From NCBI GenBank assembly GCA_021154885.1, contig JAJKHS010000159.1, positions 1-64,000 on the forward strand: a DNA stretch of 64,000 bases. The letters are read 5' to 3'. The notes below the pieces were generated by a model that saw nothing but the letters and a program-made list of their open reading frames with translations, was not told the origin of the DNA and did not search any database. This DNA comes from Thermoanaerobaculum sp. Lineage in GTDB: Bacteria; Acidobacteriota; Thermoanaerobaculia; Multivoradales; UBA5704. This document shows, in pieces, positions 17,990-26,500 of the stretch. Position 1 is the first letter of the stretch. Every line of letters starts with the position of its first letter. The position numbers and the translations under genes were made by a program.

Positions 17990-18288
17990 TCCGGTGGTAC
18001 TTGCTGAGCTCCGGTGGCGCCTGGGCCAGCCGGGCGAGCTGGGGCGCCAGGTCCTTCTGCGGAATCGCCACCTCGACCAGCGCCGGCACGTCGTTCAGCT
18101 CCTGGAGCGCCGCCAGCACGCCGGCCAGCCCAGGCGGCTTGGGCGACGAAGCTGTCGGGCGGCAGGCCGAAAAGGTTTCCGAAGACGTACAACGAGGTGC
18201 TCTCTCCGAGCACCAGGGTCACCGAGCCGAGCAGCCCTGCACTCTTGAGAAAGCCGGCCAGCTCGCGGAAGAAAACGTTGTAAGACAA
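17990..18288 (-). pseudogene. Remnant of a TPP-dependent 2-keto acid decarboxylase
   Basis: The first part (SYNVFFRELAGFLK, then LGESTSLYVFGNLFG, DSFVAQAAW) resembles the start of the TPP-binding domain of pyruvate/indolepyruvate decarboxylases. Near 18130 the frame shifts and the C-terminal end of the same family follows at once (VPALVEVAIPQKDLAPQLARLA). Everything between, including the TPP-binding GDG...N segment, is absent. An N-terminal PYR domain is also missing. It follows the amine oxidase remnant on the same strand, a plausible pair for amino acid to keto acid to aldehyde conversion. The assignment is by eye and moderate. Confidence 0.5.
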
Positions 18289-18339
18289 GGGATCGCCCGC
18301 CTGCGACGGGATCGGCGGCTCCGCGGGTACGTGCGGGAG

Positions 18340-19640
18340 CTAGTAGGCGCGCGGCCCTCCCGGCGCCGCCCGGAACCGCGACAGCAGGGCCTCGAGAAAG
18401 TCCTGCATTGCCACCTGCCGGTAGTGCCGGTAACCGATGCGAGCTTCGGTGTCCGTGACCTCGATCATCTCGCCGAAGCTCGACTTCATGATGTCGAGAT
18501 ATCGTCGGTGATGATCGTGCCGAGGGCGATCGGGCAGCCCGTGGCCTCCATCACGACCCTGGTGATCGCCGGGGACGCGGGACCGGCATAGGTGCCCAGG
18601 AACTTCGGCTGCGCTTCGTCGAGCACGTCTTGCCGAGGTTGGTGGTGGTGAAGTACAGGCCGCTGGCGTCGAACGCCCTCGACGGGTTTGCGCATCCGGC
18701 ACATGACCTCGTCCAGGCGATAGGCGGCCTTCCACTCGTGCCAGCCGCCGCCGTAGGGGTCCTCGCTCCACGTATGGTAGACGGCGGAGTAGGGCATGGG
18801 CAGCTCCGGCAACGCGTGGAGCGCCGCCACCTGCTTGTTGGCCACCTCCACCATCTGCTCGGTGGCCGGGAACTCCATCTGCGGCAAGATGCGGTTCACC
18901 CCCGGCTCCAGGCACGAGGGCCGGTACCCCTCATACGGCGTGCCGAGGTCGAGGCCCTTCCAGAACGGCACCGTGCTGATGTCGTTGTACGAGGCCATGA
19001 GCAGCGAGTTCATGAACGGCAGCCCACCCTCCTGCTCGCATTCGGTGCCGAAGTAGTACGTCTGGCGGATCGGGAGGTCGGTCACCGAGCGGCCCGCCAC
19101 CAGGCCCAGGGCCCGCCACCACGGGCTCTCATAGGCGAAAGCGAGCTTGAAGGCGCTCTGGATCAGCACGGAGCCAAGGTTGACCTGCAGCCAGGGATCG
19201 TCGAAGAAGGTGCTGTCGATCAGCTCCAGGGACCGGCGGGGCATCGCCAGGATGACCTTCTTGGCCCGCACCAGGGTCGGCTCGGCGCCCTCGACCTTCC
19301 GCGTGCTGCCGGACACGGTGACCGTGGGCTCGAAGCGGAGCGTGTAGGGATACTCTCCCGAGCCGATCACGATTTCGGCGAGGCGATGGTTCATCCGCAC
19401 CCGCTCGCCCTCGGGCAACCCGCCGGGCATGGCTCTGTTGAACCGATCGGCCAATTGGATGGGCAACTGATCGTAGCCGTCGGCCAGGGTGAGGAATTTC
19501 GTCTCGTCGCTGTATTCGGTGGCGGGGAGCTGGGTGACGGCATCGGCGTTGGCGACGTTGGCATCGTAGCCGCCGGCGTCCTTCATGAACTGGTAACCCT
19601 CGTTGCTCAGCGCCTTGAACATCAGGTCCCAGAAGCCCCA
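18340..19640 (-). pseudogene. Decayed flavin-containing amine oxidase
   Basis: The intact middle (about 18700-19620) resembles flavin monoamine/L-amino-acid oxidases: KVILAMPRRSLELID, SAFKLAFAYESPWWR, TDLPIRQTYYFGTE and WSEDPYGGGWHEWKAAY. The N-terminal FAD-binding GxGxxG region is missing: the frame opens only 80-odd bp before TWQWGFWDLMFKAL and a TGA lies upstream. Near the 3' end, coding sense moves through other frames: FDASGLYFTTTNLGKT, then QPKFLGTYAGPASPAI, and finally IMKSSFGEMIEV to the TAG at 18340-18342. At least two frameshifts are therefore needed. It cannot make an active enzyme unless the shifts are sequencing errors, and even then it lacks the FAD site. Confidence 0.75.
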
Positions 19641-19697
19641 CTGCCAAGTTGGGTTCGGGAAGTCAATCTCTCTCCCGCAGCCTGCGGCGCCTTCTCT

Positions 19698-19722
19698 GAT
19701 ATCGTCCGCTCAGGACGATATC
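19698..19722. promoter_or_regulatory. Perfect 10-bp inverted repeat upstream of the four-helix-bundle gene
   Basis: GATATCGTCC and its exact complement GGACGATATC are separated by 5 bp. The structure ends 25 bp before the GTG start and overlaps the likely transcription start or leader. It could be an operator for a dimeric regulator or an RNA hairpin. It has no T-run, so a terminator is less likely. Confidence 0.5.
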
Positions 19723-19747
19723 GTCTCCAGAAGGACCAGGAGGGATC

Positions 19748-20383
19748 GTGAGGAGCGACGAGTCGCTGATTCCAAAGCACGGCGGGTATCGGAAGCTGAA
19801 GAGCTTCCAGGTGGCGCAACTGGTCTACGACGTGACGGTACGTTTCTGCGAGCGATACGTCGAACGCCGGAGCCGTACCCGCGACCAGATGGTGCAGGCA
19901 GCGCGCAGCGGAGTGCAAAACATTGCCGAGGGGAGCCAGGCGTCGGGAACTTCGAAGAAAACTGAGCTCAAGCTGACCAACGTGGCGCGGGCGAGTCTGG
20001 AGGAGCTGCGGCTCGACTACGAAGACTTCCTGCGGCAGCGGGGGCTGCCCCTTTTGCCACCGGATCACCCGTCCCTGGTGCGCTTCAAGGCGAGGCGCTG
20101 CGCGACGGTGGAGGAAGTGCGCCTCTGGGTTGAGGACGAGCAGGGACGGACACGGACGAGCAAGGACAAAGAGGCCGGAACTTCGTCTGTGCCGGTCGGT
20201 GGAAGTCGTTGTCCGTCCGTGAGCTCTTCCACCCTGGTGGCCAACGCGGCCCTCTCTCTGCTGAACCTTGGCTGCTACCTGCTGGATCGCCAGTTGGCGG
20301 CCCAGGCCCAGGCTTTCGAAAACGAGGGTGGCTTTACGGAGCGCCTGTACCGGATCAGGAACAAGAGGAGAAGGAGCGGATGA
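19748..20383 (+). CDS. Four-helix-bundle protein (23S rRNA intervening-sequence type)
   Basis: A 211-residue protein from GTG 19748, with AGGAGG ending about 5 bp upstream. Residues 15-130 match the four-helix-bundle family first seen in 23S rRNA intervening sequences: KSFQVAQLVYDVTVRFCERY, RDQMVQAARSGVQNIAEGS and KTELKLTNVARASLEELRLDYEDFL written in separate helices, with the typical IAEG motif. The last 80 residues form a variable extension with a hydrophobic stretch (STLVANAALSLLNLGCYLLD). Proteins of this family are common in genomes with mobile DNA, but their function is not established. No rRNA gene is nearby. Confidence 0.85.
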   Translation: MRSDESLIPKHGGYRKLKSFQVAQLVYDVTVRFCERYVERRSRTRDQMVQAARSGVQNIAEGSQASGTSKKTELKLTNVARASLEELRLDYEDFLRQRGLPLLPPDHPSLVRFKARRCATVEEVRLWVEDEQGRTRTSKDKEAGTSSVPVGGSRCPSVSSSTLVANAALSLLNLGCYLLDRQLAAQAQAFENEGGFTERLYRIRNKRRRSG

Positions 20384-20409
20384 ACCCTTTCCTCAGGCAG
20401 CGCCCGGCT

Positions 20410-21273
20410 TCAAGTCGCCCCTTCGAGCAAGACGCTGACCTTGTCGGCGCTCAGTCCTGACTTCTCCAGGCCAGACCGGAGCCGTTTGAGGCAGCGGTCG
20501 CGACGGGAGTAGAGCTCCCTCTGCGGTCTGCCCAGGAGACGTGAGATCGCGGCGATGCTGAGGCTCTCCCGGTAGTGGAGCTTGAGCAGGAGGATGTCTT
20601 CGGGTGGGAGCGCCAGGAGTAGCGGAGTCAGTGCTTCGCGAAGACAGGCCGTGGCGCGGGCGCGTTCCTTGTCTTCGAGGCGAGCCTCGACTTTTCCATC
20701 CACGGGAATCCGGTGCAGCTCCTCTTCGCCGACGCTACGCCGTCCGGTACGCTGGGGAAGGTGGGCGGCGATGCGCTCCAACTCTTCAGCGGGGAGTGAG
20801 ACGCTGTGCTCGGTCTGGATCTTCACTATGGCTTCGGCCAGAGAGAGGCCATCCCTGACCAGGAGACGTTCGAGCAGGATGGCCTCAGCTCCCTCGTGGC
20901 GAGCCGCCGCGGACGGCCGCCACTTGCCCCAGACATGGATGCGATAGTCTCGTACGAGGTTGACCAGGACCACGGTCAGATAGGTGGAGAAGGAACTGCG
21001 GCCCTCCCAGCGGCCGAGGATCCGATAGTCGTCCTCGACGAGCTTGAACAGGGCCCAGGAGCGGAGCTCCTCGGCCTCATGGGCGGGGAGGCCGCTGCGC
21101 TGGCTCAGGCGTTCGATCTTTGTCCGCACGAGATCGAAGTGGGTCTCGAGGAGCGATCTCCCCCGGGCAGCCGGAGAGGGGGCAGGTTGGGAGCGGGATG
21201 GACCGTCGAAGGTGGGAAGGTTTCTTCCTGTGTCTTCCAGGAGCGGTGTGGCGAGGACGGCGTCGCAGACCAT
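20410..21273 (-). CDS. ECF-type RNA polymerase sigma-70 factor
   Basis: A 287-residue protein; ATG 21273 has GGAGG 6 bp upstream. Region 2 is at about residues 45-130 (HFDLVRTKIERL, then SSFSTYLTVVLVNLVRDYR), and region 4 at about residues 215-275 (LPPEDILLLKLHYRESLSIAAISRLLGRPQ written across the helix-turn-helix). About 40 poorly conserved residues precede region 2. It would direct RNA polymerase to a set of promoters not identifiable here. No anti-sigma gene is adjacent. It is divergent from the winged-helix/TPR regulator, with 172 bp between the starts, so the two may be co-regulated. Confidence 0.88.
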   Translation of the reverse strand: MVCDAVLATPLLEDTGRNLPTFDGPSRSQPAPSPAARGRSLLETHFDLVRTKIERLSQRSGLPAHEAEELRSWALFKLVEDDYRILGRWEGRSSFSTYLTVVLVNLVRDYRIHVWGKWRPSAAARHEGAEAILLERLLVRDGLSLAEAIVKIQTEHSVSLPAEELERIAAHLPQRTGRRSVGEEELHRIPVDGKVEARLEDKERARATACLREALTPLLLALPPEDILLLKLHYRESLSIAAISRLLGRPQRELYSRRDRCLKRLRSGLEKSGLSADKVSVLLEGAT

Positions 21274-21445
21274 CGTTGACCTCCGGGGTGCAAGCCGCGG
21301 ATCTGCCGCGGCCCTGACCGGAATCTTGACGGGCAGGGTCCTCTCCGTCTTTTGGGAAGACTCAGGAAAGTCTCAGGAATCCCTCAAGAGAGCGCACTAG
21401 AATGGAGAGACCCCCGGGACGTCCCCTGGCGCCGGGGCTCGGTTC

Positions 21446-23647
21446 ATGACGGAGCGAGAATCGGAGATGGACATCCCGGAGCTCAGCGATTTCCGATTGG
21501 GCGAGTGGTCGGTTTGCCGGGCCGAGGGCACCCTCAGCGCGGGCGGCCATTCGGTTCGGCTGGAGCCCCGGGTGATGGACGTTCTCGTCTTTCTGGCAGC
21601 CCAATCAGGGAAGGTCGTCTCCAAGGATGAGCTCCTCGAGAGGGTCTGGGGCGGCACCTTTGTGGAAGAGGGGGTGCTTTCGCAAGCCGTCCACAGCCTC
21701 CGCAAAGCGTTGGGTGACGATGCCCGCCAGCCCCGCTATATCCAGACCATCCCCAAGCGAGGGTACCGGTTGGTGGCCTCGGTCAGCCCGGCGCAGAGCG
21801 TTGGATCCGCGGCGGCCTTGGAGTCCTCTCCTCCGCCCCGCCCGGAGCCCGAGCGCGCGGTCCCCGTCTCCCTGCCGCGACTCCGCATCGCGAGGCTCGT
21901 CCTGCTCCTTCTCGGCATGGCAGCCGCGGCGTTCTGGCTCGCCTGGAACCGCTTCGGCACGGACCGGCGCACCCCGGAGCAGCATCAAACCACGGAGCAC
22001 GGAATGCGCATCGTCGTCCTCCCCTTCGAGAACCTCGGAAAGCCCGGCGACGAAGACGCCTTCTTCGCTGACGGTCTGACGGAAGAGATCACGAAGGACC
22101 TGGCCTCGCTCTCGTCCCTCCAGGTCATCTCGCGGACGAGCGCCGTGCGGTACCAGGGAGCTCACCGACCTCTCCCGGAGATCGGCCGGGAGCTCGGCGT
22201 CGACTACGTCCTGGAGGGGACAGTCCGTTGGGCCCTCGGTCCGGAGGGGCTGCCAAGGGTGCGTATCACCCCCCAACTCATCCGGGTGGCCGACGATACC
22301 CACGTCTGGGCCGGCTCCTTTGACGGCCAGGTGAAGGACATTTTCGCGGTGCAGACGGAGATCTCCCGCCGGGTGATTGGCCAGTTGGGGATCTCCCTTC
22401 TACCGGAGGAAAAGCGGACGGTCCAAAAACCACCGACCGACAACCTGGAAGCGTACCGGGCGTACATTCGCGGTCTGGAGCTGAAGAACCAGCCCTTCTA
22501 TTCAGAAGACCACCTTTTCCGGGCGATCCCCATGTTCGAAAGGGCAGTGCGGCTGGATCCCGGCTTTGCCGCCGCTTGGGCGGAGCTGTCCCAGACCCAC
22601 TCTCATCTTGCCTTCAACACGGACTCGTCGCCCGACCGGGTGGAGAAGTCCCGGCAGGCTCTGGCACGGGCCCTGGAGATCGACCCCGATCTGCTGCCGG
22701 TTCGTCTCGCCCAGGTTTATTTCACCTACCGCTGCCTGGAAGACTACGCCACGGCACAGCAGCAGCTCACCGCCGCGGCACGGCGCTTCCCGAACAATGC
22801 CGAGCTCCTGGAGTCGCTGGGTCTGGTGCTTCGCCGCAGGGGACGGCTGACCGAGGCGATCAGCTCGTTCCGGGCCGCTTTCGGGCTGAATCCACGGGAG
22901 GTCCGGCTGCCCTGGTGGATTGCGGAAACCTACCGGGCGTCGCGCGAGTACGAACAGGCGGACCACTACTTCGACCAGGCGATCTCGATGGCGCCGGACG
23001 AGGCGGTCTACTGGGCCGAGAAGGCGCAGAACCGGCTTGCCTGGACGGGCGATCCGGACAAGGCCCGCGCGGTGCTCACGGCCTCGCCGGTGGCGGAGAG
23101 CCCCGCCCTGGCCATGGTCGCGTTCCAGCTCGACCTCTACCAGCATGACTATAAGCGGGCACTCGCGCAGTTCACCCCCGAAACCCTGAAGCAACTGGCG
23201 CCACAGGTGGAGAGCCGGATTGCGGTACTGGCGGTCGTCGCGCGAGAGCGGCTCGGTGATCGCAACGGAGCTCTTGCCGCCGCCGAGGCCAATCGGCGCC
23301 TGCTGGAGGAGCGGGTGGTCCGCTTCCCGAAGGAGGCGTTCTTTCGGGCCTACCTGGCCGCGACGCTCGCCCACCTCGATCGCGGCGCTGAGGCCCGCGC
23401 GCAGGTGGAGCGAGCCGTGGGCGAGACAAGCAAAGATGCGTTCAGCGGGCCTCGAATCCTCGAGATCCAGGCCATGGTCGATGCGATCCTGGGGCGTCAC
23501 AGCGAAGCTGTCGCCGGCCTGTCGCGGCTCCTCGCGACGCCCTACCAGTCCTCGATCTCTGTCGTGGACCTCCGGCTCAATCCGGTCTGGGACCCCTTGC
23601 GCGAGGATCCTGGCTTCGTCGACCTCCTCAGGCGTTTTCGCGGTTGA
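21446..23647 (+). CDS. CadC-like winged-helix regulator with TolB-like and TPR domains
   Basis: A 733-residue protein. The N-terminal OmpR/CadC winged helix is at about residues 12-110 (LEPRVMDVLVFLAAQSGKVV, WGGTFVEEGVLSQAVHSLRK, PRYIQTIPKRGYRLV). A single membrane segment lies near 148-168 (RLVLLLLGMAAAAFWLAW). A TolB-like/adenylate cyclase-associated domain follows (VVLPFENLGKPGDEDAFFADGL in two parts), and the C-terminal 350 residues are TPR repeats. This is the architecture of membrane-bound one-component regulators that bind DNA from the membrane. ATG 21446 is used; ATG 21467 is an alternative and neither has a strong Shine-Dalgarno sequence. Its target genes are unknown; the divergent sigma factor is the nearest candidate. 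Confidence 0.9.
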   Translation: MTERESEMDIPELSDFRLGEWSVCRAEGTLSAGGHSVRLEPRVMDVLVFLAAQSGKVVSKDELLERVWGGTFVEEGVLSQAVHSLRKALGDDARQPRYIQTIPKRGYRLVASVSPAQSVGSAAALESSPPPRPEPERAVPVSLPRLRIARLVLLLLGMAAAAFWLAWNRFGTDRRTPEQHQTTEHGMRIVVLPFENLGKPGDEDAFFADGLTEEITKDLASLSSLQVISRTSAVRYQGAHRPLPEIGRELGVDYVLEGTVRWALGPEGLPRVRITPQLIRVADDTHVWAGSFDGQVKDIFAVQTEISRRVIGQLGISLLPEEKRTVQKPPTDNLEAYRAYIRGLELKNQPFYSEDHLFRAIPMFERAVRLDPGFAAAWAELSQTHSHLAFNTDSSPDRVEKSRQALARALEIDPDLLPVRLAQVYFTYRCLEDYATAQQQLTAAARRFPNNAELLESLGLVLRRRGRLTEAISSFRAAFGLNPREVRLPWWIAETYRASREYEQADHYFDQAISMAPDEAVYWAEKAQNRLAWTGDPDKARAVLTASPVAESPALAMVAFQLDLYQHDYKRALAQFTPETLKQLAPQVESRIAVLAVVARERLGDRNGALAAAEANRRLLEERVVRFPKEAFFRAYLAATLAHLDRGAEARAQVERAVGETSKDAFSGPRILEIQAMVDAILGRHSEAVAGLSRLLATPYQSSISVVDLRLNPVWDPLREDPGFVDLLRRFRG

Positions 23648-23713
23648 CACAAGGGTTGGATGTCTGTTACTACTAGAGCTGTTCCCGAACAACAGTCCTA
23701 TCAAGGAGGGGCA

Positions 23714-23986
23714 ATGTTCAATTTCCAGGACTTGGTTTTTTCGATCGACGTTCAGGGGGACCATCGCGAGAAGGCCCAGATCAAGTTGGACGACGGAGTC
23801 AATCAGTTGATTGTCGGTTTCGTCACATGCGGTAAGACAAATAAACAAGTAAACGAATTCGAAGCGGATTCCGAGTTTGCCGTCCAATTTGCGGACAATG
23901 ACCAGCTCGAAAAGCTCAAGACCGCCTTGAGCGAGGTTCTCGATCAACTGAAGGCCATCTCAACAAAACCCGCACCAAATCCGTAA
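23714..23986 (+). CDS. Small hypothetical protein (90 aa), first gene of an unknown cluster
   Basis: ATG 23714 is preceded by AAGGAGGGG at 5 bp, a very strong ribosome-binding site. The protein is soluble, without a signal peptide, and has predicted beta strands (LVFSIDVQG, AQIKLDDGVNQLIVGFVT) followed by an amphipathic helix (NDQLEKLKTALSEVLDQLKAI). I do not recognise the family. Base composition is less GC-rich than its neighbours. It precedes the next gene by 51 bp on the same strand, and the strong RBS suggests high expression. Confidence 0.6.
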   Translation: MFNFQDLVFSIDVQGDHREKAQIKLDDGVNQLIVGFVTCGKTNKQVNEFEADSEFAVQFADNDQLEKLKTALSEVLDQLKAISTKPAPNP

Positions 23987-24037
23987 AGATGAGCGGGGGA
24001 GACGCTTCGCTGAGGAGTAACGATTGAGGGAGATGCT

Positions 24038-24919
24038 ATGCCGCTTGTGGTGACCCTGCACGTCTATTCCCAGCGTCGCGACCCCAGTTGGATCCTCGCT
24101 GACGACCAAGCTCAAGACTTCCTGGAGCGCGTCCGCGCGCTTGAAATTCGCACTCCTCTCAAGGCGAGAGGATTTCCGAGCCGCCTGGGATATCGGGGCT
24201 TCTCGGTGACCGCCGTCCCAGGCTCGCTGCTTGGCGGGCCGAGGCTTGCCGTCAGAGACGGGATCGTGGACCCGGGGGAGAGCCAGGCCAGTTTCTTCGA
24301 TCCCGATCGGAGCGTTGAGAGATCGCTCCTGAGCACCGCTGCCGGCGGGGAGGTCGGAATCGCCGCGCTAGACGTCGAGGAGTCCCTCGCTCGTCCGGCT
24401 GACGAACTGATCCAGGAACAGGCCGAGGCTCTCGTCTTGCAGCCACCCGTGCCAAACTGCACACCCAAGGCCGCCGACGCTCCGCTGTTTGATCCAAGCG
24501 CCTGGAACGTCGCTCCTTTCCTGGACGACAATAATTGTTACAACTATGCCAACAACCAGCGCCTCATGGACTTCTCCGTGCCTGGACTGGCTCATAGTTT
24601 TAAAATCAAGAACGCTTGTGACAGTGCTCTCCAGGGAGCCTTGAAGGACGGCCTGCTCAAAGTGAATGACTTTTCCGCTCAGCTCCAGCCAGGGGAGGGA
24701 TGGTACGTGGCCCTGGCCGTCCGGCCGGGCCACGACTGCCACTGGTATCGGCAAGATGCCAATGGTTGCTGGTCCCACAAGCCGGGCGTGGATGAGGCTA
24801 CAAATCTCGACAACAGCAAGAATATCATTACGGATCCGAGCCTGACTAGCTGTGATCGAGGCCCCTACACGGATTTCTGCGGGTTTATGGTTACCAAGAA
24901 GGGCGTCGTCATCCACTGA
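24038..24919 (+). CDS. Uncharacterised two-domain protein with a C/H/N motif set (possible papain-like fold)
   Basis: A 293-residue protein with GAGGGAG upstream. The N-terminal domain (residues 1-120; VTLHVYSQRRDPSW ... LGYRGFSV) belongs to an uncharacterised family that typically reads DVFSGRPNPSW. The C-terminal domain (about 150-293) has DDNNCYNYANNQ, GHDCHWYRQDANGCWSHKPG, DNSKNIITDP and YTDFCGFM. The arrangement of an invariant Cys near the start, then His and Asn/Asp, resembles NlpC/P60 or papain-like folds; this is an inference from motif order only. No signal peptide is seen. It sits between the 90-residue protein and a stand-alone copy of its own N-terminal domain. Confidence 0.6.
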   Translation: MPLVVTLHVYSQRRDPSWILADDQAQDFLERVRALEIRTPLKARGFPSRLGYRGFSVTAVPGSLLGGPRLAVRDGIVDPGESQASFFDPDRSVERSLLSTAAGGEVGIAALDVEESLARPADELIQEQAEALVLQPPVPNCTPKAADAPLFDPSAWNVAPFLDDNNCYNYANNQRLMDFSVPGLAHSFKIKNACDSALQGALKDGLLKVNDFSAQLQPGEGWYVALAVRPGHDCHWYRQDANGCWSHKPGVDEATNLDNSKNIITDPSLTSCDRGPYTDFCGFMVTKKGVVIH

Positions 24920-24932
24920 GGCCGGAGTTGGC

Positions 24933-25277
24933 ATGGCCGTAGAAGTCGTGCTGAACATCTTTTCGGAGACGCCCAATCCGACATGGTTTCTCGATGAAAC
25001 CGAGGCGAGCGAGCTCCGCCGCCGGCTCGCGAATCTCTCGCAGCCTACGGAGCAGAAGACGGAGCGAAGGCTGGGGTACAGGGGCTTTTTGATTCGCGGC
25101 GAGCCCGCCGTCACGGCGGGAGGACGCATTCGGGTCTTTCGGGGTATCGCAGAGCTCCCCGGACAGTCATTCCTCGATGTAGACCGGAAACTGGAGCGCT
25201 GGCTCTTGGCGAGCGCGAGAGTGGAGATCCCCTCGGATCTCCGCTCGGAAATCCTCGAGGATCTGAAGGAGAGGTGA
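24933..25277 (+). CDS. Stand-alone homologue of the N-terminal domain of the preceding protein
   Basis: A 114-residue protein; ATG 24933 has GGAG 5 bp upstream and lies 13 bp after the preceding stop. It aligns along its length with residues 1-115 of the preceding gene product: VVLNIFSETPNPTWFLDE against VVTLHVYSQRRDPSWILAD, RRLGYRGFLI against SRLGYRGFSV, and FLDVDRKLERWLLASA against FFDPDRSVERSLLSTA. The two genes therefore share a module; one carries an extra catalytic-looking domain and the other does not. An immunity or decoy partner is one possible reading, but nothing here proves it. Confidence 0.6.
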   Translation: MAVEVVLNIFSETPNPTWFLDETEASELRRRLANLSQPTEQKTERRLGYRGFLIRGEPAVTAGGRIRVFRGIAELPGQSFLDVDRKLERWLLASARVEIPSDLRSEILEDLKER

Positions 25278-25391
25278 ACGAGGCTCGTGCGGGGCGGCGG
25301 TATGGACCTACCCCGTGGCGAGCTCGCGCCGACTGCCTCTCCGGGTCAGGCTCGGCCCCGGGCGGGACTCCGCCTGCCCCGGCGTCGAATC

Positions 25392-25652
25392 CTAGCCTTC
25401 ACAGGAGCCGTAGCTGAGGCAATACTGGATTCCGATTCCCCCTCCAGTCTCCACGTACGCCTCGCCCCAATAGCCACACAGAGAGCGGAAAAGGTCGCAG
25501 CAATTGGAATACCCTGGTGGAACAGGGCCATTCCAGGAGTCGCCATTGCAACACGAGACGTGACAATCCCCTACGGCCGCTTTGGCAACGGGGAGGTTCG
25601 ACAGCAGGACGATGACGGTAAGGCCGAGTGTTCGGAACACGAATTTTTTCAT
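25392..25652 (-). CDS. Small secreted Cys-rich peptide (86 aa)
   Basis: ATG 25652 has AAGGAGGA immediately upstream. The first 26 residues are a signal peptide (MKKFVFRTLGLTVIVLLSN, cut near AKA-AV). The mature 60 residues contain eight cysteines, including CHVSCC, NCC and a C-terminal YCLSYGSC, and are rich in Gly, Ser and Tyr. I do not recognise the family. The predicted product is a disulfide-stabilised exported miniprotein. Two more genes of this general kind lie at 28372 and 37328, with different sequences. Confidence 0.6.
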   Translation of the reverse strand: MKKFVFRTLGLTVIVLLSNLPVAKAAVGDCHVSCCNGDSWNGPVPPGYSNCCDLFRSLCGYWGEAYVETGGGIGIQYCLSYGSCEG

Positions 25653-25870
25653 GGCTCCTCCTTGGCAACTCGGAGGAGAACACGAGTTGCGATATCTGTC
25701 AAGCGCTGGTGCGCGGTGGGTGCTGCAGGGTGGGTGCCGGGCACTTGTGCCAGCCGTGCCATCCGCGGTTCGAGGTTTCTCTCCTCTACTGGCAGGCCAC
25801 CGGCTTCGACTCCCGCGCCCCCCGCTTCTCCGGGGGGCGTTGCGGTTCGGCACAGCTAGGCTGTCCGGTT

Positions 25871-26392
25871 CTATTGACCCGCGGCCGGCGGTGGCGGAGG
25901 CGCTGTCGCCGCGGCCGTCTCCTGGTGATAGATAGCGAGCCATTTTCCATCGCGATTCGCCCACGCCGTAGCTGCCCGATAGGGACCCGGTGGGACTGGG
26001 AAGCCTTTGTAGGTTCCCGTATGGACCACTGTATAGACGACGATGAAGGCGTCTTTGTCGATGGACAACGTTTTCCAATCGGAGAACGTGACGTCTGTGA
26101 TGTTGACGTCCTTAATGGACGCGAGGACGCTGGCCTTGTCATGGACGCCGTCCGCCGTGACTTCGGTGTAATCGCTGGCCCGCATGTTGCCAAACGCCTC
26201 GTAGTCCTTGGTCTTGAGTGTGTCCCAGGCCGCCTTCTCTTTGGCCGTCATGTCCGCCTCGGACACGGTTGCTGCTGGTGTTGGTGTTGGTGCTGGTGTT
26301 GCGGAATTGTTTGCCGTCTCCTGGTTCGCCGACGGAGCGCCGCAGGCCGCTGCGAGAACCAACAGAGGGAGGAGCACGAGAATCTTTTTCAT
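25871..26392 (-). CDS. NTF2-like (DUF4440/SnoaL) lipoprotein
   Basis: A 173-residue protein; AAGGAGG lies 7 bp before ATG 26392. The signal peptide ends in a lipobox (LAAAC), so the protein should be lipid-anchored. A Thr/Pro/Ala-rich linker (TPAPTPTPAA) follows, then an NTF2-like domain at about residues 50-155 (AWDTLKTKDYEAFGNMRASD, VTADGVHDKASVLASI, YRAATAWANRDGKWLAIYHQET, each part typical). Such domains bind small hydrophobic ligands or act as scaffolds; no catalytic residues can be assigned. The end is a short proline tract. Confidence 0.8.
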   Translation of the reverse strand: MKKILVLLPLLVLAAACGAPSANQETANNSATPAPTPTPAATVSEADMTAKEKAAWDTLKTKDYEAFGNMRASDYTEVTADGVHDKASVLASIKDVNITDVTFSDWKTLSIDKDAFIVVYTVVHTGTYKGFPVPPGPYRAATAWANRDGKWLAIYHQETAAATAPPPPPAAGQ

Positions 26393-26500
26393 GACCAGGC
26401 CTCCTTGGCCGGACTTCGAAATAGAGCGTGTGCTTGCTTTCTATGCCAAAACAGGTCGGCAGTCAAGACGGGCCAGGACGCTCGGGGCGCGCCTCATCGT

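Noticed and set aside
16561-18288. A 575-codon minus-strand frame covering array B and the acetamidase
   Set aside because: Most of it is the antisense of a well-supported acetamidase gene. Only the part through the array (16561-16923) could be coding, and it has no convincing RBS.
19748-20383. Presence of an rRNA intervening sequence because of the four-helix-bundle gene
   Set aside because: No rRNA sequence is visible near it; the family is widespread outside rRNA.
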